A stretch of 5,689 bases of DNA from an uncultured Clostridia bacterium (GCA_934277495.1 CAKQUI010000124.1:1-5689), one strand, 5' to 3'. Shown: positions 1-5,386, numbered from the stretch's first letter. The notes: a model not told the origin generated them from the sequence alone. Numbers and translations are program-made.

Positions 1-77
1 TGGTCGGGATGACAGGATTCGAACCTGCGGCCTTTGCGTCCCGAACGCAACGCTCTACCAAGCTGAGCCACATCCCG
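1..77 (-). tRNA. tRNA-Pro (anticodon CGG)
   Basis: On the minus strand this folds as a complete cloverleaf. The seven-base acceptor stem CGGGATG pairs with CATCCCG, followed by discriminator A and an encoded CCA (complement of positions 1-3). The D arm is GCTC/GAGC, the anticodon stem TTGCG/CGCAA, and the T arm GCAGG/CCTGT with loop TTCGAAT. The seven-base anticodon loop TTCGGGA places CGG at positions 34-36 and G at 37, as expected for proline tRNAs reading CCG. No tRNA partner is visible, although the window edge cuts immediately downstream of the CCA end. Confidence 0.97.
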
Positions 78-89
78 TTAACTTTATAT

Positions 90-118
90 ATTATAATCCT
101 TTTTGGTGGATATTGCTA
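90..118 (-). promoter_or_regulatory. Possible promoter of tRNA-Pro
   Basis: A perfect TATAAT (-10) reads on the minus strand at 90-95. That would start RNA about 6 nt before the tRNA 5' end, which is a typical arrangement. The hexamer 17 nt upstream (113-118, TAGCAA on the minus strand) is a poor -35 match, so only the -10 is convincing. The surrounding DNA is AT-rich, which raises the chance of a random match. Confidence 0.35.
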
Positions 119-172
119 CTGGTTTTTATTATTTTTTTCAACTTTTTAAAAGGCGCATATATACGCTTGTGC

Positions 173-201
173 TTGATATCTGGTGACAGCAGGAATATAA
201 T
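173..201 (+). promoter_or_regulatory. Sigma-A promoter of the nitroreductase gene
   Basis: TTGATA (173-178) and TATAAT (196-201) are separated by exactly 17 nt, giving 11 of 12 consensus bases. The predicted start near 208 leaves a leader of about 37 nt containing the AGGAAGG ribosome binding site at 232-238. I see no clear operator around it. Confidence 0.8.
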
Positions 202-244
202 ATATTCAAAAAAGAGGTTTTATTAACAGAAAGGAAGGCAGATT

Positions 245-763
245 ATGGATTTTTATGATGTTGTGAACAGACGTGGCAGTTATCGTGGCACTTTTCAGGA
301 TAAAGCGATACCGGAGGAAGATATAAAGAAGATATTCGAACCGGCGCTTAAAGCTCCATCGGGATACAATCTCCAAAGCACAAGCTTCGTGGTAGTGACT
401 GATCAGGAACTTAGAAAACAGATATCAGAGCTTATGCCTTCAGATGCTACCAAAACTGCACCAGTTATCATCGTTGTCGTGTCACAGAGGATAGAAGCCG
501 ATGGTTACTGCTTTGAGATAGAGGATTACGGTGCTGCAACAGAAGCTCTTTGTCTCGGCATAACAGCTGCAGGATATGCTTCAGTCTGGATGGATGGAGA
601 CACCAATACTGACGGCAACAGTGATAAGATAAAGAAACTCCTTGGGCTTCCGGCAGACAGGACTGTAAGGACGATACTTCCGGTAGGAGTGCCTGAAGGT
701 GAAGTAAAACAGAATTCAAAGAAATCTTTTGAAGAACGTGTCACTTTCAATCGTTTCGAATAA
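245..763 (+). CDS. Nitroreductase-family FMN-dependent oxidoreductase
   Basis: The 172-residue protein has the layout of the small nitroreductase fold: flavoproteins, usually dimeric, that use NAD(P)H to reduce nitro groups, quinones or other electrophiles in the cytoplasm. The N-terminus carries the basic FMN-phosphate motif R9-R10-x-S12-x-R14. PSGYNLQ at 38-44 corresponds to the conserved P-S/A-x-x-N-x-Q segment. The 94-111 stretch (DYGAATEALCLGITAAGY) matches the family's alanine/glycine-rich dimer helix, and LPVGVPEG at 145-152 is the usual C-terminal strand. The start is set by AGGAAGG at 232-238, six bases before the ATG. The gene is monocistronic, with its own promoter (173-201) and terminator (857-892). 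The family assignment is firm, but the physiological substrate cannot be predicted. At 172 residues it sits at the short end of the family, and nothing appears truncated. Confidence 0.93.
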   Translation: MDFYDVVNRRGSYRGTFQDKAIPEEDIKKIFEPALKAPSGYNLQSTSFVVVTDQELRKQISELMPSDATKTAPVIIVVVSQRIEADGYCFEIEDYGAATEALCLGITAAGYASVWMDGDTNTDGNSDKIKKLLGLPADRTVRTILPVGVPEGEVKQNSKKSFEERVTFNRFE

Positions 764-768
764 CTTAA

Positions 769-801
769 AGCTTTCAGCAGCTGGCAGACGGCTGCAAAGC
801 T
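769..801 (+). other. 3' UTR hairpin after the nitroreductase gene
   Basis: AGCTTT (769-774) pairs with AAAGCT (796-801), and GCAGC (777-781) pairs with GCTGC (791-795). This leaves a two-base bulge CA at 775-776 and a nine-base loop, so the stem has 11 pairs and begins five bases after the stop codon. No T-run follows (next bases GGCCATG), so it is not itself an intrinsic terminator. It could stabilise the mRNA 3' end or be an RNA processing or protein-binding site. The 55 bases between it and the terminator at 857 contain no plausible gene. Confidence 0.5.
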
Positions 802-856
802 GGCCATGAAAAGCTATTGAAGCAAGGTTACAAGTGAATGAATGAGTAAAGATAAT

Positions 857-892
857 AAAACCGGCAGATCCTGATATGATGCCGGTTTTTTT
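857..892 (+). terminator. Intrinsic terminator of the nitroreductase transcript
   Basis: AAAACCGGCA (857-866) pairs with TGCCGGTTTT (880-889) around a 13-base loop, and the T-run extends to 892. It ends the plus-strand transcript in the gap between the convergent genes. I see nothing in 893-963 between this terminator and the minus-strand one. Confidence 0.9.
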
Positions 893-964
893 ATTTGCCT
901 GATATGGAGTGAGCGTGGCTTTATCACATCCTTCACATGATGATTTTTGAAAATTCCTATGCAG

Positions 965-992
965 AAAAAAATGAGACGGCTTAAACCGTCTC
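965..992 (-). terminator. Intrinsic terminator of the antiporter gene
   Basis: Read on the minus strand, GAGACGG and CCGTCTC (973-992) form a perfect seven-pair GC-rich stem with a six-base loop, followed by A-TTTTTT (complement of the A-run at 965-971). It lies 70 bases beyond the stop codon of the antiporter gene. The plus strand lacks a T-run after the same stem, so it is directional. Confidence 0.88.
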
Positions 993-1062
993 GGAAAAAA
1001 TCAGACTTTTCAGGTCATATCAGTATACCTGTCTGTTTATTTTTGATTTACTTTGCTATGCG

Positions 1063-2682
1063 TCAGCACTTCGCTTCTTTGCCTGAGATCTTTCTTATTA
1101 CCAGCAGAACTGCGATCATAAGTACGACTGATAAAGGCAGTATCAGGAGGCTCTTTGTGAGTCCTGCCAGTATGTAGCTGACGAACGAGACGGCGGCTAC
1201 TGTTATAGCGTAAGGCAACTGTGTGTTTACATGGTTTATGTGGTTGCACTGTGCACCTGCCGATGCCATGATAGTGGTATCTGAGATAGGTGAGCAGTGG
1301 TCTCCGCATACAGCGCCTGCCATGCATGCCGATATGGATATGATCATCATAGTCTCATCTGTACCAGCAAATACAGCAACTACGATCGGGATGAGGACTC
1401 CGAATGTTCCCCATGAAGTTCCTGTAGCGAACGCCAGGAAACATCCTATCACGAAGATTATAGCAGGCAGGAAGCTCATCAGCGATGCAGCGCTTGTCTT
1501 CATTACACCGGCAACGAATTCAGCAGCACCGAGGCTGTCTGTCATTGCCTTGAGCGTCCATGCGAATGTCAGTATGAGTATCGCAGGTACCATTGCCTTG
1601 AATCCGTCAGGAACACATTCCATACATTCGCTGAGGCTCAGTACACGTCTTACTATGTAGAAGATCAGTGTGATCACCAGTGCGAAAAGGCTTCCCAGTG
1701 AAAGTCCCACAGAAGCATCACTGCTTGAGAATGCGGCAACGAAACCGTTTTCTCTGATGAAACCGCCTGAATAAAGCATTCCGGCAGCACATAATATTAT
1801 AAGTGTGATGATCGGGAATACAAGGTCAATGACTTTGCCGTTGCCTTCAGGCAGATCTGCTGTGGATTCGGCATAAGGTCTGTCGCCTGTAGTGAAAATG
1901 TCGTTGTTGAGTATAGCGTTGTCTTCATGCTTGCGCATAGGACCATAATCTATCTTGCCTGCTGTGATGACGATCATCATAGTGATAGTCAGTATAGCAT
2001 AGAAGTTGAACGGTATCGCACGCATGAACAGTGAGAAACCGTCCTCTCCCGGTACGAAACCTGTTACAGCGGCAGCCCATGATGATATAGGTGCGATGAT
2101 ACAAACAGGTGCAGCAGTGGCGTCGATGAGATACGACAGCTTTGCACGGGAAATATTATGCTGGTCAGTGATAGGTCTCATAACGCTTCCTACTGTGAGA
2201 CAGTTGAAATAGTCGTCGATGAAGATGAGCACTCCCAGCAGTATCGTAGCGAACTGGGCGCCGGTACGGGTCTTGATGTGCTCCTGAGCCCAGCGTCCGA
2301 ATGCTGCAGAACCGCCGGTCCTGTTCATGAGGCTTACCATGACTCCAAGTACGACCAGGAATACCAGTATACCTACATTGTAGCTGTCTGACAGTACATG
2401 GATGATACCGTCGTTGAGCACGTGGTTGAATGTACCTTCAAAAGAGAATCCTGAATAGAACAGTCCTCCGATGACGATACCGATGAACAGAGAACTGTAT
2501 ACCTCTTTAGTGATAAGCGCCAGTACGATAGCTACAACAGGCGGGATCAGCGACCAGAATGTAGCATACATTCCAGGTGTATATTCTTTTCCCTCTGCGA
2601 ATACCATCATAGGGCAAGCTGCGATAAGTAACGCCATGATAGCGAATACCAGTACAGATCTCCTGCTGAAATGGTTTTTCAT
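1063..2682 (-). CDS. NhaC-family Na+/H+ antiporter (MleN/YuiF-like membrane transporter)
   Basis: The 539-residue protein is a polytopic inner-membrane carrier with about a dozen hydrophobic segments. NhaC-family signatures are clear: IDDYFN (155-160, acidic pair D156-D157), TVG plus MRPITD (163-173), LIDATAAPVCIIAPISSW (185-202), GTSWGTF (421-427) and CGDHCSPISDTT (459-470). Members exchange protons for sodium; MleN of Bacillus couples this to malate/lactate exchange, so the transported solute is open. The first 30 residues (RR at 7-8, hydrophobic core 10-28, then VFA before E30) resemble a signal peptide and may be cleaved or serve as an extra N-terminal membrane helix. The start is set by AAGGAG (2690-2695), seven bases before the ATG. 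It is divergent from the AEC permease gene with overlapping promoters, has a terminator-like hairpin in its leader (2706-2734), and is followed by its own terminator. Confidence 0.93.
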   Translation of the reverse strand: MKNHFSRRSVLVFAIMALLIAACPMMVFAEGKEYTPGMYATFWSLIPPVVAIVLALITKEVYSSLFIGIVIGGLFYSGFSFEGTFNHVLNDGIIHVLSDSYNVGILVFLVVLGVMVSLMNRTGGSAAFGRWAQEHIKTRTGAQFATILLGVLIFIDDYFNCLTVGSVMRPITDQHNISRAKLSYLIDATAAPVCIIAPISSWAAAVTGFVPGEDGFSLFMRAIPFNFYAILTITMMIVITAGKIDYGPMRKHEDNAILNNDIFTTGDRPYAESTADLPEGNGKVIDLVFPIITLIILCAAGMLYSGGFIRENGFVAAFSSSDASVGLSLGSLFALVITLIFYIVRRVLSLSECMECVPDGFKAMVPAILILTFAWTLKAMTDSLGAAEFVAGVMKTSAASLMSFLPAIIFVIGCFLAFATGTSWGTFGVLIPIVVAVFAGTDETMMIISISACMAGAVCGDHCSPISDTTIMASAGAQCNHINHVNTQLPYAITVAAVSFVSYILAGLTKSLLILPLSVVLMIAVLLVIRKISGKEAKC

Positions 2683-2705
2683 TTTTTCACTCCTTCTTTT
2701 GCTTC

Positions 2706-2734
2706 AAAAAAATACAGGCTGATCGAGCCTGTAT
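2706..2734 (-). terminator. Terminator-like hairpin in the antiporter leader (possible attenuator)
   Basis: On the minus strand, ATACAGGCT (2734-2726) and AGCCTGTAT (2720-2712) form a perfect nine-pair stem with a five-base loop CGATC. A seven-T run follows, formed by the last stem base and 2711-2706. It has the full form of an intrinsic terminator, yet it sits between the predicted antiporter promoter (2765-2793) and its ribosome binding site (2690-2695). No minus-strand gene lies upstream to be terminated, because the neighbour is divergent. The simplest reading is transcription attenuation of the antiporter gene. The competing antiterminator fold is not obvious in the roughly 25-nt RNA upstream of the stem. 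Confidence 0.7.
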
Positions 2735-2748
2735 CTGGCTGAATAATG

Positions 2749-2777
2749 TTGAAATATCATAAATATTATAGTATATT
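2749..2777 (+). promoter_or_regulatory. Sigma-A promoter of the AEC permease gene
   Basis: TTGAAA (2749-2754) and TATATT (2772-2777) are spaced by 17 nt, with 10 of 12 consensus bases. The predicted start near 2784 gives a leader of about 97 nt. It overlaps the minus-strand promoter at 2765-2793, so RNA polymerase should not occupy both at once. Confidence 0.7.
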
Positions 2778-2793
2778 TATAGGCGTTTGAGAA
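2765..2793 (-). promoter_or_regulatory. Sigma-A promoter of the antiporter gene
   Basis: On the minus strand, TTCTCA (2793-2788, 4 of 6) and a perfect TATAAT (2770-2765) are spaced by 17 nt. The predicted start near 2758 gives a leader of about 75 nt that includes the hairpin at 2706-2734. The -10 is strong and the -35 weak, which suits a regulated promoter. Confidence 0.6.
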
Positions 2794-2796
2794 GAT

Positions 2797-2808
2797 ATAT
2801 GTACATAT
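2797..2808. promoter_or_regulatory. 12-bp perfect palindrome, candidate operator
   Basis: ATATGTACATAT is its own reverse complement. It lies four bases beyond the -35 of the minus-strand promoter and just inside the transcribed region of the plus-strand unit, where a bound regulator could affect both. AT-rich palindromes also arise by chance, so this is only a candidate. Confidence 0.35.
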
Positions 2809-2823
2809 TCGGATATGAAAGTA

Positions 2824-2833
2824 TATTCGAATA
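2824..2833. promoter_or_regulatory. 10-bp perfect palindrome in the AEC permease leader
   Basis: TATTCGAATA is a perfect palindrome in the leader upstream of the AEC start codon. Its half TATTCG also occurs at 2806-2811, 18 bases earlier in direct orientation. Together with 2797-2808 it could form a regulator site, but there is no second copy in the window to confirm this. Confidence 0.3.
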
Positions 2834-2880
2834 ATTCACACAACAACTGCAGATCAAAGGGTTTTCATGGAGAAATAAAA

Positions 2881-3804
2881 ATGTTGAACGGACTTGTAAG
2901 TGTTCTTGTAGTATTCATTATATTAGGGGTGGGATGTTATTTCACCATAAGAGAGAAGTGGCCGGAAAACACGAACAAAGTGTTTTCGATAGTGGTGGTG
3001 CAGATAGCGGCACCTTCTCTTGCAATAGTAAGTATAGAAAACAGGTTCACGCCTGATATGCTGAGGGAGGCTCTGCTGAACCTTCTTATCATCGCAGGCA
3101 GCATAATGCTCATGCATATTATCGGAGGGCTGCTGGCCAGGGTGCTGAACCTTTCCAGGGAAAAGGGCGCCGTATTCACGACTACATTCACATTCAACAA
3201 TACGATGTTCATAGGACTTCCTATAAATCAGATCGTTTTCGGACACGATGGACTGCCGTACCTGTTCACTTTCTATCTCGTTACGATAGTGATGTTCTGG
3301 AGTCTCGGTGCATATACGCTGTGCAGTGCTTCTGCTTCGGGAGGCAGGTCTTTTTCTGTGAAAAAGATATTCAGTCCGGGACTCATAGGTGTACTTATTG
3401 GCTGTGTTCTGGCGGAAACAGGATGGAAACTTCCTGTTATACTGGAAACATCACTGTCATATCTTGGAGATGTCTGCGTACCTCTTTCACTGCTGGTGAT
3501 AGGATCGAACCTGGCAAGATCGCTTAAAGGCGGTCTGCAGCGTATAACAGTGGATCAGATAATGATAATGGTCGCAAAGTTCGTGCTGCATCCTCTTATC
3601 ATCTGGGGCGCATTCACACTGCTTGGCGTAAGCGGTCTGCCGCTCAAGGTGTTCATACTGACAGCATCGCTGCCATGTCATGCACAGACTGCGATAATGG
3701 CTGAATTTTATGATCTTGAAGGAGAGTATGCCTCGAATCTTGTAAGCCTGTCGACGCTGATAAGTCTTGTGACTATACCTGTATATGCCAGCATCCTGCT
3801 TTGA
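2881..3804 (+). CDS. AEC-family (auxin efflux carrier-like) permease
   Basis: From the ATG at 2881 the protein has 307 residues, the normal size for bacterial AEC transporters of about ten membrane helices. Many bacterial members carry malate or other organic acids. Family features are an N-terminal hydrophobic helix starting at residue 4, the FNN...GLP pair at 105-114 (the broken-helix segment of this fold), and PLSLLVIGSNLA around 205-216, which resembles the conserved P-L-x-x-x-x-x-G segment. A C-terminal SLSTLISLVTIPV stretch is also typical. An in-frame ATG at 2815 would add 22 polar residues. I prefer 2881 because GGAG at 2869-2872 lies eight bases upstream and the product then begins MLNG like other members. 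The gene is alone between its promoter and the terminator at 3845-3899, and divergent from the antiporter. The substrate is unknown. Confidence 0.9.
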   Translation: MLNGLVSVLVVFIILGVGCYFTIREKWPENTNKVFSIVVVQIAAPSLAIVSIENRFTPDMLREALLNLLIIAGSIMLMHIIGGLLARVLNLSREKGAVFTTTFTFNNTMFIGLPINQIVFGHDGLPYLFTFYLVTIVMFWSLGAYTLCSASASGGRSFSVKKIFSPGLIGVLIGCVLAETGWKLPVILETSLSYLGDVCVPLSLLVIGSNLARSLKGGLQRITVDQIMIMVAKFVLHPLIIWGAFTLLGVSGLPLKVFILTASLPCHAQTAIMAEFYDLEGEYASNLVSLSTLISLVTIPVYASILL

Positions 3805-3844
3805 TATAAACTTAATAGAATTGATCGGACAAAAATTAACAGAT

Positions 3845-3899
3845 ATCGCTTTCTGAACAACAGATACTATGTGTATCGGTAAGAAAGCGATGTTTTTTT
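3845..3899 (+). terminator. Branched intrinsic terminator after the AEC permease gene
   Basis: ATCGCTTTCT (3845-3854) pairs perfectly with AGAAAGCGAT (3882-3891). A second stem GATAC/GTATC (3863-3867, 3873-3877) sits inside, giving a two-storey structure. Then come G and a seven-T run (3893-3899), with another seven-T run at 3903-3909. It separates the permease unit from the regulator cluster. Confidence 0.9.
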
Positions 3900-3911
3900 A
3901 TGTTTTTTTGT

Positions 3912-3928
3912 AAAAAGTGAAACTTTTT
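3912..3928. promoter_or_regulatory. Inverted repeat upstream of the first XRE gene, candidate operator
   Basis: AAAAAGT (3912-3918) and ACTTTTT (3922-3928) form a perfect 7+7 inverted repeat around GAA. The right arm overlaps the predicted -35 of the first XRE gene (3925-3930). This is the size and position expected for an autoregulatory site of an XRE-family repressor. The binding protein is inferred from position only. Confidence 0.45.
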
Positions 3929-3953
3929 CAGCCTCAGACGACACTTATATAAC
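3925..3953 (+). promoter_or_regulatory. Probable promoter of the XRE regulator cluster
   Basis: TTTTCA (3925-3930, 4 of 6) and TATAAC (3948-3953, 5 of 6) are spaced by 17 nt, with a predicted start near 3960 and a leader of about 43 nt. The -35 is embedded in the inverted repeat at 3912-3928. It is the best match in the gap after the permease terminator, though only moderate in strength. Confidence 0.5.
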
Positions 3954-4002
3954 AGGCTTGTTTTTATGACAGCCGGCCAAGTAATATACGAGGAGGAAAA
4001 AA

Positions 4003-4434
4003 ATGAGTGGAATGAAAAGAAGACAGCACAAGAATGCGTATCAGGTGCAGGAGTATATCTCGAAGAACGTACGCCTGCTCAGGCTCCTGAACGGAATGAG
4101 TCAGGTAGAGGCAGCAGAGGCCTTCAATATGTCGAGACCATGCTACTGCAGTCTGGAAGGCGGTATGAAAATGCCGGACTTCACGACGGTCTGTATGGTT
4201 GCAGACTATTACGGGATCAATCTCGATTACCTCATAAGTTTCGACATATCCGAGCACTTCATGTCCATGCTGACATCAGGTACCCACGAATCCAAAACCA
4301 TACAGTTTGCAGAGAGGTATCTGATGCTGTCACATGGTGCAAGACAGCAGATATGCAGACGCATGGAGGATATGATCTCTAGTGAGGAAGCATACAACCA
4401 TTTTCCATGGGATTACAGCAGCTGCAGCAGGTAG
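4003..4434 (+). CDS. XRE-family HTH transcriptional regulator, copy 1
   Basis: The 143-residue protein has a basic N-terminal tail and then a Cro/C1-type helix-turn-helix at about residues 20-78. SQVEAAEAFNMS is the first half of the motif, SRPCYCSLEGG the recognition helix, and DFTTVCMVADYYGINLDYLIS the closing helices. The conserved linker ISFDISEHFM at 78-87 and a C-terminal helical region with SHGARQQICRRMEDMI follow; I do not recognise that domain. The recognition helix has P46 and two cysteines (C47, C49), unlike copy 2, suggesting a different DNA target. The start is supported by AGGAGG (3991-3996), six bases before the ATG. Copy 2 is about 58% identical over 138 gap-free positions by my count. 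It is probably a cytoplasmic DNA-binding repressor or activator; whether it acts on its own promoter is inferred from the palindrome there. Confidence 0.88.
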   Translation: MSGMKRRQHKNAYQVQEYISKNVRLLRLLNGMSQVEAAEAFNMSRPCYCSLEGGMKMPDFTTVCMVADYYGINLDYLISFDISEHFMSMLTSGTHESKTIQFAERYLMLSHGARQQICRRMEDMISSEEAYNHFPWDYSSCSR

Positions 4435-4448
4435 GAGAAAAAGCAGCT

Positions 4449-4523
4449 GTATGTGGGAAGAGCGTGCATGTAAAACATATATGCACATACCTGTATATGA
4501 TCGGTCATTACGCATGTTTTACA
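4449..4523 (+). promoter_or_regulatory. Cluster of inverted repeats between XRE genes 1 and 2
   Basis: Three perfect inverted repeats interlock here. TGTAAAACAT (4469-4478) matches ATGTTTTACA (4514-4523); GTATGTG (4449-4455) matches CACATAC (4484-4490); and GTGCAT (4464-4469) matches ATGCAC (4481-4486). The last arm of the first repeat ends two bases before the AAAGGAG ribosome binding site of the second XRE gene (4525-4531). They could be operator half-sites or mutually exclusive RNA hairpins controlling readthrough or translation. A TATGAT at 4496-4501 is a possible -10, but no good -35 precedes it, so a separate promoter is unproven. Confidence 0.5.
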
Positions 4524-4536
4524 GAAAGGAGATAAA

Positions 4537-4965
4537 ATGGGCCGCAGAAAAAAGACTAATGACACAAATACATATCAGGCACAGAAATATATAGCGAAAA
4601 ACATACGCTTCATGAGACAGCTTAACGATATAAGCCAGCTGGAAGCCGCAGAGATATTCGGGATGTCGAAAACACGATACAATGTTCTGGAGAGCGGCGA
4701 TAAGCCCTTTGACCTTACGACTGTCTGCATGATCTCTGATTATTACGGTGTGGATCTCGGCTATTTCATAAGTTTCGATATTTCTGAGCACTTTATGTAC
4801 GAGCTGACCTCCGGCACATATGAGTCAAGGACGAGCCGGTTCGCATCGGGATATCTAAGACTTTCCTACGGTTCCAGGCAGCAGGTCTGCAGGCGGATAA
4901 GCGATATAATTTTAAAGGAGGAACTGTATAACCACTTAGCATGGAGGTATGACGAGCATGAATAA
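4537..4965 (+). CDS. XRE-family HTH transcriptional regulator, copy 2
   Basis: The 142-residue protein is a paralogue of copy 1 with the same order of parts. A lysine/arginine-rich start is followed by an HTH at about 20-78 (SQLEAAEIFGMS, recognition helix SKTRYNVLESG), the linker ISFDISEHFM at 78-87, LTSGTYES at 90-97, and a C-terminal segment YGSRQQVCRRISDIILKEELYNH. Conservation is highest in the linker and C-terminal part, while the recognition helix differs, pointing to shared partner or ligand binding but different DNA sites. AAAGGAG (4525-4531) lies five bases before the ATG. It follows copy 1 after 102 nt of repeat-rich DNA without a recognisable terminator, so it may be co-transcribed. 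Its last eight bases overlap the third regulator gene. Targets are unknown. Confidence 0.88.
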   Translation: MGRRKKTNDTNTYQAQKYIAKNIRFMRQLNDISQLEAAEIFGMSKTRYNVLESGDKPFDLTTVCMISDYYGVDLGYFISFDISEHFMYELTSGTYESRTSRFASGYLRLSYGSRQQVCRRISDIILKEELYNHLAWRYDEHE

Positions 4966-5371
4966 AAAGAAAAACACCAACTGCAGGATGAAATATCTGA
5001 GCAGCAATATGAAACTGCTGAGGAAGACAAGCGGTATGAGTCAGGAACAGATATCAGAGAAGCTGAATATAATCAGGTCTACATATGCATATTACGAATC
5101 AGGTTCAAAGGTTCCTGATCTGCAGACGATAGATTCTCTGGCGTCGCTTTATGATATAGAACTTGATGTGCTTATCAATCATGATCTGTCGAAGGGTATA
5201 GTGAACAGGATATATTTCGATGAAAGTTCCGACGAGCTTGCCGATGTCCTGAATGATTTCCAGAAACTTTCGGCATCCTCCCAGAAGCTTATCATGGAAA
5301 GAATGGAGACACTTCTGGAGCGTGAAAATGCTATCTTTACAGAATATACCGGAGCCAGGGAAAAAGAATAA
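4958..5371 (+). CDS. XRE-family HTH transcriptional regulator, copy 3
   Basis: This 137-residue protein has a classical Cro/C1 HTH at about 14-73: MSQEQISEKLNI, recognition helix RSTYAYYESGSKVP, then LQTIDSLASLYDIELDVLI. A C-terminal helical region with FQKLSASSQKLIMERMETLLERE follows, placed like the C-terminal segment of copies 1 and 2 but much diverged, and it lacks the ISFDISEHFM linker (here INHDLSKGI). An in-frame ATG at 4949 is only one base after the GGAGG at 4943-4947, so I choose the ATG at 4958, ten bases from that site. This start makes the gene overlap the end of copy 2 by 8 nt (4958-4965), which suggests translational coupling. No terminator is seen between its stop codon and the CIRCE element 15 bases on. 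Confidence 0.87.
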   Translation: MNKKKNTNCRMKYLSSNMKLLRKTSGMSQEQISEKLNIIRSTYAYYESGSKVPDLQTIDSLASLYDIELDVLINHDLSKGIVNRIYFDESSDELADVLNDFQKLSASSQKLIMERMETLLERENAIFTEYTGAREKE

Positions 5372-5386
5372 ATAGTCCTCAGATAA

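Noticed and set aside
11..23. A twin-arginine or lipoprotein signal in the antiporter N-terminus (RR at residues 7-8, IAAC at 20-23). These are residue numbers of the protein encoded at 1063-2682.
   Set aside because: The RR context does not fit the full Tat motif, and a lipobox at C23 would precede the better VFA site at 27-29; a polytopic carrier is unlikely to be either substrate.
153..166. Imperfect palindrome GCGCATATATACGC upstream of the nitroreductase promoter.
   Set aside because: The match is interrupted near the centre and lies in AT-rich DNA, with no second copy in the window to support an operator.
1..244. tRNA-Pro as a possible integration site for a mobile element.
   Set aside because: No integrase gene and no repeat of the tRNA 3' end occur in the window, and the flanking genes look like ordinary chromosomal ones.
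1223..1660. A 145-codon plus-strand ORF opposite the antiporter gene.
   Set aside because: It is antisense to conserved NhaC coding sequence, lacks a ribosome binding site, and has no recognisable protein features.
2704..2760. An 18-codon minus-strand ORF (MIFQHYSARYRLDQPVFF) spanning the antiporter leader hairpin, as a possible leader peptide.
   Set aside because: Its ATG falls at or before the predicted transcription start, it has no ribosome binding site, and its composition shows no run of a regulatory amino acid.
2815..2880. A 22-residue N-terminal extension of the AEC permease from the ATG at 2815.
   Set aside because: The extension is polar and unlike the family, no good ribosome binding site precedes it, and the ATG at 2881 has GGAG eight bases upstream.
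3966..4382. A 138-codon ORF overlapping the first XRE gene in another frame.
   Set aside because: It is a frame shadow of the XRE gene: no homology is evident, its start has no ribosome binding site, and the XRE frame has an ideal AGGAGG.
4949..4957. The ATG at 4949 as start of the third XRE gene.
   Set aside because: It is only one base after GGAGG; the ATG at 4958 has a workable ten-base distance from the same site.
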